DNA of 64,000 bases from an uncultured Flaviramulus sp. (GTDB lineage Bacteria > Bacteroidota > Bacteroidia > Flavobacteriales > Flavobacteriaceae). Location: contig CANLXL010000006.1 in assembly GCA_947495125.1 (NCBI GenBank), positions 186,001-250,000 on the forward strand. Reading direction: 5' to 3'. Shown piece after piece: positions 25,501 to 35,400 of the stretch. Numbering within the stretch: position 1 is the stretch's first letter; every line of letters starts with the position of its first letter. The notes under the pieces were generated by a model. That model ran no database searches. It worked only from the letters and a program-made list of their open reading frames with translations, and was not told where the DNA came from. A program made the translations under genes and the position numbers.

Positions 25501-26374
25501 TGACTTTATAGTGTTTAACTTCGGTGCTACCGGTGTTGGTCTTATAGTCAAACTTGATGGTATGGTCGGTATCCGACGTTTTATTTACCACCCAGCTGGC
25601 TCCGGGAGCACCCTGTTCCAACACCCTGCTTAATGGCGATTTTTCCAGATGCTTTTCGGAATAAGGATTGGTGGTGTTTTCGTATTTGGATGTATTATAA
25701 AAACTATTGGTAGCGCTTAAAGCGTTAGCTCTATAGGTGCCACCTGAGCTTGCCGCACTATAAGGTAGGTACTCTTTATCTGGTCTGCCGTAGGTGTCGT
25801 AAGCGATATGGCTGATGATATCTTCGTCGTCACCACCGGCTCTTATCCCTACATTTTGCTTGGGACGCCCCAAACCATCAAAGTAAGTTACGGCTTCTAT
25901 TTTTTGGTCATTTTGTAAACTCGTTGTACTGGCTGTTGCTATCTGCGGAACTATATTATGAATATAGTTTTCACTGGAAGATACAGCCGTTGCCGGGGTA
26001 CCCGAAATTACGGTGCCCTCCAGTTTACCCAGATCATAGTTTGTTGGATTATTAAACCGGATGGTAAAACCGCCTGTGCCGATCCATTTTATGGTCGCAG
26101 TATATGTTGTTCCTGATACATTGTCCGATAATATTTGTCCTCTGCTACTGGTAACGCTCCAAACTCCTGTAGGGTATGCGGTTCCGTTATCAAATGTGTA
26201 AACATGAATGCTGTTAAGCTGCGGACTACCTTCTCCCGTTACAGGGTAATTAGATGGAGGTAAAGGAACCGGTAATGTGTTGTGGGCAATAAGTCCTTGC
26301 CATCCCGTTAAGAAGATAAACAGACATAAAACCATTCTCAATGTAGTAGGGGGTGATGTGATATTTTGTTGCAT
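22553..26374 (-). CDS. Secreted RHS/YD-repeat protein with DUF6443 and distinct C-terminal tail
   Basis: 1273 residues. A signal peptide (MVLCLFIFLTGWQGLIA) is followed by a DUF6443 domain (about 125-270, with VTYFDGLGRPKQNVGIRAGG) and many YD repeats (about 320-900, for example YDALNRITSAYSHNG). The RHS core ends with YEMDVRSYDPAIARFTGIDPV and NNPVYWADPSGAD (about 1020). The last 253 residues (DNA 22553-23314) are unlike the core and contain HEELGH (about 1141-1146). Such proteins form hollow shells that carry a C-terminal effector in other bacteria. The export route is probably Sec, then an unknown outer-membrane step. Confidence 0.88.
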   Translation of the reverse strand: MQQNITSPPTTLRMVLCLFIFLTGWQGLIAHNTLPVPLPPSNYPVTGEGSPQLNSIHVYTFDNGTAYPTGVWSVTSSRGQILSDNVSGTTYTATIKWIGTGGFTIRFNNPTNYDLGKLEGTVISGTPATAVSSSENYIHNIVPQIATASTTSLQNDQKIEAVTYFDGLGRPKQNVGIRAGGDDEDIISHIAYDTYGRPDKEYLPYSAASSGGTYRANALSATNSFYNTSKYENTTNPYSEKHLEKSPLSRVLEQGAPGASWVVNKTSDTDHTIKFDYKTNTGSTEVKHYKVTLSYANKTYTPQLAYDGHYPVNSLYKTITKDENWTSSDGTNRTTEEFKDKQGRVVLKRTYNSGAHDTYYVYDDYGNLSYVLPPKVVHDTSISATELSELCYQYKYDNKNRLVEKQIPGKGPEYIVYDKLDRPIFTQDALQRLSNKWLFTKFDAFGRVAYTGEMTQSISRTSLQANTTGPGSLHETKTSSYIWIDGTKVYYTNVARPTSYITDIHTINYYDNYTFDKVSGNSETAYGVSPETDVKGLPTGSKVRVLGTSDWITTVTYYDEKSRPIYIYSFNDYLNTTDKIKSQLDFTGQVLETTTTHAKTGKSTITTVDTFTYDHMNRVVSQKNKINSFAQETIAENTYDELGQLITKSVGGKTSNSNRLQDVNYTYNVRGWLKQINNPASLGNDLFSFKINYNTVSQSGSTPLYNGNISETEWKTKNTDQGLKWYRYGYDALNRITSAYSHNGSYDVFNIGYDKNGNLQTLTRDGWQNSSNYNNMDVLNYDYHSSEVSNKLYQVHDTGNDNYGFKDSTTNNQDYWYDTNGNLTKDDNKGITSISYNHLNLPISVSLSGGTISYIYDATGTKLSKMVSGVTTYYAGNHIYEGSSLKFFNHAEGYTEPVNASNYGSGFKYIYQYKDHLGNIRLSYKDNNGTLQILEENNYYPFGLKHYGYNSNPITNHPYKYNGVELNESLGLDLYEMDVRSYDPAIARFTGIDPVTHHSMSTFTAFDNNPVYWADPSGADALTGRLFGSRRLSHWSDKNSANKDAGQNTPNSEATRIGDNINDFKSRIRRNTNGPVVVTLRDLGETVATGNFSYVFNETTQEYDIIMEFIVTYSQSFRVPGNNGMTVEQENPGLFRAVRGHEELGHVEQYLDAARSFTISNYNVTINGTISSLNGTADQILTSVKSTFLNTTNTFQTGNMFFDLATNIQNEVRLNNLIQTTFSDLIINHLDQGIRNTVNLSENDANNRAINAGISPGYLDSSIPINWQGIQRN

Positions 26375-26386
26375 GATGATTAAGTT

Positions 26387-26806
26387 TTATTGATCTGAGA
26401 TGGTTTGTAAATCGAATGCATAGTCTGTAAAGGCTTCTTCTTCTTTACGCTTTATGGACAGTACGCCGGTTTTCTGGGATTTGTCTCCTTTTATGGTAAA
26501 GTGCCCGTCGAAATCTTTGATGTCCAGTATATAGTTTATTTCACCTTCTGATTGTTCTTTATTCCAACGATCTGTGGTGGTCCGTATCTTATAGCATTGC
26601 CTGTTGATGGTATTGTACTTGGTTTTTTGACACCATACTAAACTATCGCCTACACGTTCTATGGTAGATTCTATATGCAGATTTTTACCATGAACCTTTG
26701 CTTTTTTACTGGTAAGTTTGTATGGGGTCTTTTCTGTTTGCCCGTAAGACATATTAATGGTGAATACCAGAAGAAGAGGCAATAGGATTTTATATAATTT
26801 TGACAT
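26387..26806 (-). CDS. Small secreted protein between the two RHS genes
   Basis: 139 residues from the ATG at 26806. An upstream ATG at 26848 would add 14 residues that overlap the end of the previous gene, and the signal peptide (LYKILLPLLLVFTINMSYGQ) starts properly only at 26806. The mature part, about 117 residues, is beta-rich and charged with no known family. The start is 16 bases after the 969-residue RHS gene and the stop 12 bases before the 1273-residue one, so all three are co-transcribed. It may be a periplasmic partner; the role is unknown. Confidence 0.7.
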   Translation of the reverse strand: MSKLYKILLPLLLVFTINMSYGQTEKTPYKLTSKKAKVHGKNLHIESTIERVGDSLVWCQKTKYNTINRQCYKIRTTTDRWNKEQSEGEINYILDIKDFDGHFTIKGDKSQKTGVLSIKRKEEEAFTDYAFDLQTISDQ

Positions 26807-26822
26807 GATCTTATGCTTATTT

Positions 26823-29732
26823 TTATTGATAATTGTATTTGGTTTCACTTAGTATTTTACCGTTGGCATCTTTAACATATTGCAAACGATTTAAGCTATC
26901 GTAATGATAAGTGGTGACATAGCCTTTAGGGTCTTTTATTTTGGTTACTCCGGCTTTAGGGTCGAACTCATAGGTAGTTACCATGGTATTCGAGAGTCCT
27001 CGAATAGCATTTTCCTGGGTGATGGGTAGTCCGCCGCTTCCGGAATGGTAATCTGTACTTATCGCTGAAAGAGCTTCAACTTGAGACTTTGTGGCATTCT
27101 CTATTTTAGCTATAGGAAATTTTTGGTTATAGCCCCAGATATAAAAGGTATGGGTGCCATCAGATTTACTGAGCTCAATGGGGTTGCCCCGGTTGTCATA
27201 ATCGTGATATATGACCCGTTTCTTTTCCGGATTGGTGGAACTATTATAAGTTCCTTTAAGGGTTTCCAGGTCTGCTGGTACCACAAGATTGCTACCTTCC
27301 AGTTTATAATTGGTCCGTACAAAGGTTTTCGATAGGACGGTGCCGGATGAATTCTTTTCTGTAGTCTCTATCTGAACCGGCATGGCGATACGATGCTGAT
27401 CAGCTTTTTTTAGTTTGTTAATGGCCGTTAATTCTGTGCTACTGATAGTGTTATTTCCTAATGAAGAGGTCGAGGATACATCATCGGGATAAGAAGTTTT
27501 AACAATGGTGGTATTGCCATTGCTTACCACAGTTTCGCTACGTGTAGTTAGGGCGTGGGTTGTATTGTCGTAAAAATAGTTTATGGTATTTACTACCGGG
27601 TTTTGACCGTTTAAATCGTAGGTTGTTGCAATGGTTGTCTTAGGATGATACCAGGCGGATACAATTCTAAATTTTTCGATATCGAAACGGGCAGGCCAGT
27701 AGAATCCTGAGTTGGCAATTCCGTAATTTGGATATCTTAGTTTTACATCCATAGCATAGATAAAGGCTTCATTGGGTTGTGTAGCAACTGGATAGGTTTG
27801 TAGCGGATTCATTGCCGGATTTAAATGGTTAACTTTAAATTGGTATTCTTTTTTATTAACAATGGTGTTGTTAGCGTTATAAGTCGTCTCTTTAAGACGT
27901 TCGCCATCTCCCCAGGTGATCACATCATCAGCCCCGTACATGGCCGAATCTAATTGATATACACCCTGTGAAAATTCAACTTCGGTTTTCCCTTGGCTTC
28001 CGTTTTGTTCGTCCAGAATGGTCACCTTACTAAATCCGGATACACTATAGGAATTATAGGTGTCTACCGGGGGTACCGGACTGGCACTGTAGGTATCATA
28101 TTCACAGGTATATGGAGAGGTTACACTCCCTGTGCGGTATTGATAATCGTCGTGATAGTTTGGGGAAGGTGCCGAATAGCCGCCATAGGTATAGTATCGG
28201 GTTCTGATGGTGGACCCGTCACTGTCCTTATCGACCATATTATTGAGGCGGAGTCCACCAAAGTAGCCTTCCATATTAAAGGTGGTACTGCCTCCGGTGG
28301 GGTAGGTGTGTTTGGTCATGGACCAGGCTTTCATTTTTGTATAATCGGAACCCCGGTTTCCGGTACCTGTTAAACCGGATATGGTATTGGGAATTAAAGA
28401 GGCATTGCTGGTATGCCCGTTGTAAAAGCCCCAGTGGTTCTGAGCCAGAGAACCTCGGTGGGGCAGGTTATAGGTTTGATAATATGTAAAGCCATGAGAT
28501 GGTAAACTGCCTTGTTTTGCATATAATAGTTTAAGTCGCTTATAGGCTTGGGAAGAACCTCCTGAAGACGTGAAATAGCCATGTGTCAGGTTCCAGGTAT
28601 CTGCGGTAACCCCACCTTTTTTTACGACAATACTACTCAGGGTCTTATAATCACTGTTTCCAAAATCACTTCGAGTACTGCCATCATTGAAGAGGACTTC
28701 TTCCAGAACGGTACCGCTGCGCACCCATTGAATTTTGTTAAGGACCTTAGGACGGACATCTTTATAAACATAACAGCGATAATCGTAATTCTGAAGGTTT
28801 TGATAGGTGCAATTCAGCACATCGCCGGTCTTAAATTTGTATTTCTGTAATACATCAGGAATTTGGTAGGTAAAGATACTAAGGGTGGTATACGTGAAAC
28901 GCAGCTCATCACCATTTGGTGTAATGATTTTTCCCAGATGCCAGGTATAAGAATCGTTGGTAGGGCGCTCAGAAAATGCGTTAACACCACTTAATCCACC
29001 ACTACAACTTTGCCTTGTGGTAGAGGTCTCGCGTTGGTCAAAAATGTATAGGTTACCGTTAGCATCGGTAATCTCAAACTGCCCGTTTCCCGATACGATC
29101 TTATAGTCTATCTCGTGGTTGGTAAAGGGAACCTGATAGAAGGGACCGTTACTTATAATTTTACTATGGATCAAAAATTTGCCGTTGTTCCCTCCATAGT
29201 TATAATGATACAGATCGGGTTTAAAGTTTCTTTTAACCATTTGACCACCCATAGCATCGGAATAGATATAGAAATAGTCGTTATAGGGCTGTCCAGAACC
29301 CGTGCCGAGATAACTATTAGGATAAAATGTTCTAAGAGATTCGTTATTAAAGAGTTTATCATCCAAAGCCATACTAAGGTCATTTTCTCCGTAAACGGAT
29401 TGGGTCACTTGTCCTCCGGCATGTAGAGTCCAGCCCAGGCCTATCCGGGTGGCTACTTGGTCTACCGTAATGCCTCCGGCATTGTATTGTAAGGATACGG
29501 GAAAAGTCAGCCCGGCCAGATTAAACTGGTGTATAGGGATACTTACATTGGGAACACCTTTATACAAGCTTACATCGAGATCGCCATACTTGGCCATTTC
29601 GGTGGCCTCGGGAGATCCATAAGCGATGTCCATGGTTTTATAGGCATCACTGATGTCTTGTGAATAGCTTAGACTTATTAATAACAGACTAGCAATAAAT
29701 AGTCTTTTTTGTAATAATTTACACTGCTTCAT
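26823..29732 (-). CDS. Secreted RHS-related protein, first gene of the operon
   Basis: 969 residues. A signal peptide (FIASLLLISLSYSQ) precedes a long beta-rich region that begins with YGDLDVSLYKGVPNVSIPIHQF and GLGWTLHAGGQVTQSV, a pattern common to the N-terminal part of SpvB/RHS-type proteins in Bacteroidota. YD-type repeats are sparse and appear only at the end (YHYDSLNRLQYVKDANGKIL). There is no RHS core or toxin tail. It is the usual companion of DUF6443-RHS proteins and may form one half of a split shell. Promoters lie in 29733-30065, shared with a divergent response regulator. Confidence 0.8.
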   Translation of the reverse strand: MKQCKLLQKRLFIASLLLISLSYSQDISDAYKTMDIAYGSPEATEMAKYGDLDVSLYKGVPNVSIPIHQFNLAGLTFPVSLQYNAGGITVDQVATRIGLGWTLHAGGQVTQSVYGENDLSMALDDKLFNNESLRTFYPNSYLGTGSGQPYNDYFYIYSDAMGGQMVKRNFKPDLYHYNYGGNNGKFLIHSKIISNGPFYQVPFTNHEIDYKIVSGNGQFEITDANGNLYIFDQRETSTTRQSCSGGLSGVNAFSERPTNDSYTWHLGKIITPNGDELRFTYTTLSIFTYQIPDVLQKYKFKTGDVLNCTYQNLQNYDYRCYVYKDVRPKVLNKIQWVRSGTVLEEVLFNDGSTRSDFGNSDYKTLSSIVVKKGGVTADTWNLTHGYFTSSGGSSQAYKRLKLLYAKQGSLPSHGFTYYQTYNLPHRGSLAQNHWGFYNGHTSNASLIPNTISGLTGTGNRGSDYTKMKAWSMTKHTYPTGGSTTFNMEGYFGGLRLNNMVDKDSDGSTIRTRYYTYGGYSAPSPNYHDDYQYRTGSVTSPYTCEYDTYSASPVPPVDTYNSYSVSGFSKVTILDEQNGSQGKTEVEFSQGVYQLDSAMYGADDVITWGDGERLKETTYNANNTIVNKKEYQFKVNHLNPAMNPLQTYPVATQPNEAFIYAMDVKLRYPNYGIANSGFYWPARFDIEKFRIVSAWYHPKTTIATTYDLNGQNPVVNTINYFYDNTTHALTTRSETVVSNGNTTIVKTSYPDDVSSTSSLGNNTISSTELTAINKLKKADQHRIAMPVQIETTEKNSSGTVLSKTFVRTNYKLEGSNLVVPADLETLKGTYNSSTNPEKKRVIYHDYDNRGNPIELSKSDGTHTFYIWGYNQKFPIAKIENATKSQVEALSAISTDYHSGSGGLPITQENAIRGLSNTMVTTYEFDPKAGVTKIKDPKGYVTTYHYDSLNRLQYVKDANGKILSETKYNYQ

Positions 29733-30065
29733 AAATCGCGTATTTAATAAATTAATGTTTGGAACATGCTTCTAAATTGAATCTATTTAGAAACGCACGA
29801 TGTAAATTTAGAAAGGGTTTTCGTGTTTGGAGTAAGCTATTACCTTATACTTAGTAAGCTAAAAAATACAACTTTAACAAATTTTTAACACTTTTGTGCT
29901 TACCAAAAGTAAGATATGCGTGTACTATAAAAAAGCTATTCCTTTTTTGAAGGAGATACTTTCTAAATATCACTAAAACTCATTGTATAGTATGAGTTTT
30001 TAGCTTATCTGATAATTCAGGTCTTTATTAATGTTATTCTAAGATATTTAACAATTAAGAAGTTT
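29733..30065. other. Divergent regulatory region between RHS operon and response regulator
   Basis: No gene in 333 bases. It contains ACTTTTG...CAAAAGT near 29890-29911 (weak hairpin) and the stronger hairpin AAAACTCAT-8 bases-ATGAGTTTT at 29975-30000, followed by TTAG. The second one lies in the leader of the response-regulator gene and could act as an attenuator. Confidence 0.5.
29975..30001 (+). terminator. Hairpin with T-run in leader of response-regulator gene
   Basis: A 9-base perfect stem (AAAACTCAT/ATGAGTTTT) with an 8-base loop ends in five T residues. It lies 65 bases before the start at 30066. It could stop transcripts entering from the left or work as a leader attenuator. Confidence 0.45.
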
Positions 30066-30743
30066 ATGAACAATACAATTAATGTGCTAATAGTTGAAGA
30101 TGAACCACTCATCATAGATTTATTAAAAAATATGTTCGATCATATTAGTAATACTGGTCATGATTTGGAGTTTAAATTACAGACCGCACAAGATTGTGAT
30201 TCAGCATTTCAAAAGATTGAGCAGGCCATCTCAGGAACACCTTTTGATTTAGCCATGTTGGATGTTAATATGCCTCCTTCAAAAGATAAAAACATATTAT
30301 CCGGAGAAGATCTGGGTATAGCATTAAGAAAATACTTCCCTGAAATAAAAATTATGGTTTATACGGCTTGTAGTGATAATTACCGACTCAATAATATTTT
30401 AAGTACGATAAACCCTGAGGGCTTTTTAGTTAAAAGTGATGTTGGTTATGAAAACCTTATAGAGGCGATTAGACGGGTTTTAACCAGACCTCCGTATTAC
30501 AGCGAAAGTATTTTAAGTTTGATACGTCAGCATATTTCTAATGATTTTGTTTTAGATTCGGTTGATCGGTTATTGTTATACGAAATATCGAAAGGAACAA
30601 GAACGAAAGATTTGCCCGGTTTGGTAAATCTTTCTAAAGGTGGCGTGGAACGCAGAAAAAGGCATCTTAAAGAGGTCTTTAATATTGAGGATAAAGGGGA
30701 CAAAGAGCTTATTCAAATGGCTAAAGATAAGGGGTATATCTAG
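30066..30743 (+). CDS. Orphan response regulator with receiver domain and C-terminal HTH-like part
   Basis: 225 residues. The receiver domain occupies about 5-140: VLIVEDEPLI (acidic pair), LAMLDVNMPP (phospho-acceptor Asp), MVYTACS and GFLVKSD (Lys). The C-terminal part (about 155-225) ends in LVNLSKGGVERRKRHLKEVF, which looks like a recognition helix of a NarL-like HTH. No histidine kinase gene is near. It is divergent from the RHS operon with a shared 333-base promoter region, so it may regulate that operon, an inference from layout only. Confidence 0.8.
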   Translation: MNNTINVLIVEDEPLIIDLLKNMFDHISNTGHDLEFKLQTAQDCDSAFQKIEQAISGTPFDLAMLDVNMPPSKDKNILSGEDLGIALRKYFPEIKIMVYTACSDNYRLNNILSTINPEGFLVKSDVGYENLIEAIRRVLTRPPYYSESILSLIRQHISNDFVLDSVDRLLLYEISKGTRTKDLPGLVNLSKGGVERRKRHLKEVFNIEDKGDKELIQMAKDKGYI

Positions 30744-31020
30744 AAACAAATTTTATTAAATAAAAAATTAAGACTTATAGAATCTTTCCATGTAAATCCA
30801 AATTGAGCTCGACTAGATACTCAAGAAAGCCTTCCCTTTAAAAGTGAAGGACGTCTTATAGTACATTATTTTATATTAGGTCTTAGTCTCCATCATGATA
30901 ATACGTGGTGATGTCCCAAATACTTTGCACTATCAAAAGTTAAAATTTAATTATTATTAAACTCTTATGTACTTATAAGTAAATTTCAAGTGTTTTTAAG
31001 CTTCATGGATCCAAACCAAT
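30744..31020. repeat. Spacer with remnants of repeats A and B
   Basis: CTCGACTAGATACTCAAG near 30808 resembles a decayed family A core, and CCTTCCCTTTAAAAGTGAAGG (30830-30850) is a short family B hairpin. No gene is visible in these 277 bases. Confidence 0.45.
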
Positions 31021-32484
31021 TTATACCCCAATCAAATCTCCGGCAGCATTCTTAGTTGGTAAATCCGATTTACCCATCAAGTAAATATCAACCTGGCGAG
31101 CTGCTTCTCGTCCTTCAGAAATGGCCCAGACAATTAAGGATTGTCCCCGACGCATATCACCGGCTGTAAAAATGTTCGGGATGTTCGTTTGATAGGTCCC
31201 GTATTCGGCTTTATAGTTAGAACGGGCATCTTTTTCAATACCCAGTTGATCCGCTAAATTGCTTTCAGGTCCTGTAAATCCAAGAGCCAGTAAGGCTAAG
31301 TCACAAGGCCATGTTTTTTCGGTGCCTTTAATTTCTATAAGTTTTGGGCGTTCTCCCGGAATCATTTCCCATTCTACATTCACTGTTTTCAAGGCGGTTA
31401 ATTTCCCCTTAGCATCCGTCACAAATTCTTTAGTATTAATCAGCCAATTACGTTCAACACCTTCTTTATGTGAAGACGATGTTTTTAACTGTAATGGCCA
31501 ATAGGGCCAAGGTGTAGTCGGTGAACGATGTCCCGGAGGTTTTGGCATGATCTCAAAATTAATAACAGATTTTGCCCCATGGCGATTCGATGTTCCAATA
31601 CAATCTGAACCGGTATCTCCACCGCCAATCACAATAACATTTTTATCGGTTGCCAGTACCTGATCTTTAATCTCCTGACCAAATACAACTTTGGTTTGTT
31701 GGGTTAAGAAATCCATAGCCTGCACCACGCCATCGGCATCTATACCCGGTGTTGGAAGGCTTCGCCTTTCTGTAGCGCCGCCACATAATACTACGGCGTC
31801 AAAGGCTTTTAATGCTTCAACATCGTAATTCACACCAACATTAGCGTTGGTTTTAAAGGTGATGCCTTCGGCTTTTAAGATGGCAACACGACGATCGATG
31901 ATGCCTTTTTCCATCTTAAAATTAGGAATCCCATAACGTAGCAATCCACCAATAGCATCATCTCTTTCAAAGACGGTTACGGTATGTCCCGCTCTGTTTA
32001 ATTGTTGTGCAGCGGCCAAACCGGCAGGTCCTGAACCAACAATAGCAATGGTTTTTCCGGTTCTGGTTTTTGGGGGTTGCGGTTTGATCCAGCCTTCTTT
32101 AAAGGCACGCTCTACAATATTCTTTTCTATGTTTTCTATGGATATTGGATCTTCTATAATGCCTAGTACACAAGCTTGTTCACATGGTGCCGGACATAGG
32201 CGTCCTGTGAACTCCGGGAAATTGTTTGTGGAATGTAATATCCAGGAGGCTTTTTGCCATTCTTGCTGATGTACCATATGATTGAAATCCGGGATCAAAT
32301 TCCCTAACGGACAACCACTATGGCAAAATGGAATCCCACAGTCCATACAACGCGATCCTTGTTTTTGCAATTCGGATTCACTTAGTGGTACTGTAAATTC
32401 ATTATAATGTGTTAAGCGATCGTCTACAGCTTTATACGCTTCATCTTGTCTTTCGTATTCTTTAAAACCTGTTACTTTTCCCAT
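31021..32484 (-). CDS. gltD: Glutamate synthase small subunit
   Basis: 487 residues. The N-terminal part holds cysteine clusters for [4Fe-4S] binding (CMDCGIPFCHSGCPLGN and CPAPCEQACVLG). The FAD motif GSGPAGLAAAQQL is near residue 150 and the NADPH-site motif GGGDTGSDC near 290. GltD passes electrons from NADPH to GltB, which makes two glutamate from glutamine and 2-oxoglutarate. It follows gltB by 2 bases, so the pair is one operon. Confidence 0.95.
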   Translation of the reverse strand: MGKVTGFKEYERQDEAYKAVDDRLTHYNEFTVPLSESELQKQGSRCMDCGIPFCHSGCPLGNLIPDFNHMVHQQEWQKASWILHSTNNFPEFTGRLCPAPCEQACVLGIIEDPISIENIEKNIVERAFKEGWIKPQPPKTRTGKTIAIVGSGPAGLAAAQQLNRAGHTVTVFERDDAIGGLLRYGIPNFKMEKGIIDRRVAILKAEGITFKTNANVGVNYDVEALKAFDAVVLCGGATERRSLPTPGIDADGVVQAMDFLTQQTKVVFGQEIKDQVLATDKNVIVIGGGDTGSDCIGTSNRHGAKSVINFEIMPKPPGHRSPTTPWPYWPLQLKTSSSHKEGVERNWLINTKEFVTDAKGKLTALKTVNVEWEMIPGERPKLIEIKGTEKTWPCDLALLALGFTGPESNLADQLGIEKDARSNYKAEYGTYQTNIPNIFTAGDMRRGQSLIVWAISEGREAARQVDIYLMGKSDLPTKNAAGDLIGV

Positions 32485-32486
32485 CG

Positions 32487-35400
32487 TTATGCTGTTGTTA
32501 ATTCTTCTACCATTTGCTCCTCGGTTTCCAAACGCTTTAAGGCACGTTTGTATTCCGTTGGCATCACTTTTACAAAGTGTTTTAAACTATTTTCCCAGTC
32601 TGATAATATTTCCCTTCCTCGGTTACTATTGGTATATTCTACATGTTTTTCAATTAAGGCCTTTAAATCGGTGGCATCGGTGTCTAAGACCTCTTCAAAC
32701 TCAATCGTTTCGGTATTACATAATCCATTGGTGAATTTATTTTCAGGATCATAAACATAAGCAATACCACCACTCATTCCGGCTGCGAAATTTCTACCCG
32801 TACTACCGAGTACTACGACTTTACCCCCTGTCATATATTCACAACAATGGTCTCCAACACCCTCAACAACGGCAGTAGCACCGGAATTTCTAACGGCAAA
32901 TCGCTCACCGGCAATACCGTTAATATAAGCTTCACCTTCAACCGCACCGAATAAACACACATTACCAATAATGATATTATGTTCTGCTAAGAAATCTGCT
33001 TTTGCCGGTTTTTTAACAATGAGTTTAGCACCGGATAATCCCTTACCTAAATAATCATTGGTGTTTCCTTCTAATTTAAAGGTTAATCCATGGGCTCCAA
33101 AGGCTCCAAAACTTTGACCGGCAGAACCTTCAAAATTGATGTTTAAGGTGTCTTCCGGTAATCCGAGATGGCCATACTTTTTAGAAATCTCGTTACTCAC
33201 TATGGCACCAACGGTACGATTGATATTCTTAATGGGATATGCCAGGGTCATTTTTTCTTTTCTGTATAAGGCTCGGTGTGAGTCTTTTAAAATTTGAAAG
33301 TCCATGACATCATCTAAAACATGATCTTGCTTTTCTGAATTTTTAACCTCCAGCTCTCTGTAAATTGCCGGTCTATATAAAATAGAAGACAGATCCAGCC
33401 CTTTTGCTTTATAATGCTTAATCGCTTTGTTGGCGTTTATCTTATGAGTCTGACCAATCATTTCGTCCATAGTTCTAAACCCTAATTGCGCCATGATAGC
33501 TCTTAATTCTTCAGCTACATAATAGAAAAAGTTGATCACATGTTCCGGAGTGCCTTTAAAGTTTTTACGCAGTTCTTTGTCCTGAGTAGCAATACCAACA
33601 GGGCAGGTGTTTAAATGACATTTACGCATCATAATACACCCTGAAGCTACTAAGGGGGCTGTGGCAAATCCAAATTCTTCAGCACCTAATAAGGTGGCGA
33701 TAGCCACATCACGTCCTGTTTTTAACTGACCATCACATTCTACAACAATTCGACTTCTTAATTTATTTAGAACCAGCGTTTGCTGGGCTTCGGCTAAACC
33801 AAGTTCCCAAGGTAATCCGGCATGTTTTAAAGAGGTTAAAGGTGAGGCTCCTGTACCGCCATCATAACCGGCGATCAATACCACATCAGCTTTTGCTTTG
33901 GCAACACCGGCGGCAATGGTGCCTACACCAACTTCAGATACTAATTTGACATTAATGCGCGCTTCGCGATTAGCATTTTTAAGATCGAAGATCAACTGTG
34001 CCAGATCTTCAATAGAATAGATGTCGTGATGTGGTGGTGGCGAAATTAAGCCTACAAATGGCGTAGAATTACGTGCGGCTGCAATCCATGGTAATACTTT
34101 TTCACCGGGTAATTGTCCGCCTTCACCAGGCTTAGCACCCTGTGCCATTTTTATCTGAATCTCCCGTGCGTTGGTCAGGTAATGTGAGGTTACACCGAAA
34201 CGCCCGGAAGCGACTTGTTTGATGGCTGAGTTTCGACTGTCTCCGTTAACATCCGGCTGAAACCGTTTTCTGTCTTCTCCACCTTCACCGGAATTGGATT
34301 TTCCGCCAATACGGTTCATGGCAATAGCCAGATTTTCATGGGCTTCTCTCGAAATCGATCCATATGACATCGCTCCGGTTTTAAATCGTTTTACGATCTC
34401 TGTCCAGGGTTCTACTTCCTCGATCGGAATAGGATCAAAATTATCAAATTCGAACAACCCGCGAATGGTCATTAAATTTTCTGACTGTTCATTAATCGCT
34501 TTAGCATATACATCATAGCTTTTCTGATCACTTAATCTTACTGCTTGCTGTAGTTTTGCTATGGTTGTTGGGTTGAACATATGGCGTTCGCCGTTACGTC
34601 TCCAACGATAATCACCACCGATATTTAATCCTAAACGTTTATCGATATCCGTATTGGGATAGGCGTATTTATAACGTTCATTAATTTCTTTTTCTACTTC
34701 GTATAATCCAATACCTTCAATTCTGGATGCCGTATACGGGAAGTATTTTTCAACGAATTGTGAATTGAAACCAACAATTTCGAATATTTGAGAACCTCTA
34801 TAGGAATGTAAGGTAGAGATTCCAATTTTATTCATGATTTTTAAGATCCCTTTTCCAATAGCTTTGTTGAAATTATCAACGGCTTTTTGCTCATCCATTC
34901 CGGAAATAAATCCTTCTTTAACCTGTGCTCTGATGATTTCATTCACCATGTAGGGGTTAATCGCACTGGCACCATAGCCGAATAAGGTAGCGAAATGATG
35001 AGGTTCACGAGGTTCGGCAGATTCGATAATGATATCGAAATAAGAACGCTTACGCAAACGATTCATTTGATGGTTTACATACGAACAGGCCAATAAGGCC
35101 GGAATAGGAGCAAATTCTTTATTCACCCCTCTATCTGAAAGGATAATGATATTTGTTTTCCGATCGAGAGCTTTTTCAATCTGAACAATAATAGCTTCAA
35201 GCGCATCTTCAAGTCCGTTAAGTCCTTTTTCCTTCGGATAAAGCATTTCTATGGTTTCAGCCTTAAAGCTTTCAACGGAAATACTTCTTATTTTTTCCAG
35301 ATCGGCATTCGAAATTACCGGGTTCTGAATTCTCAATTTTCTACATTGGCGCTCGGTAATACTGAAAATATTCCGGTCTTTACCAAGATTTAAACTGATA

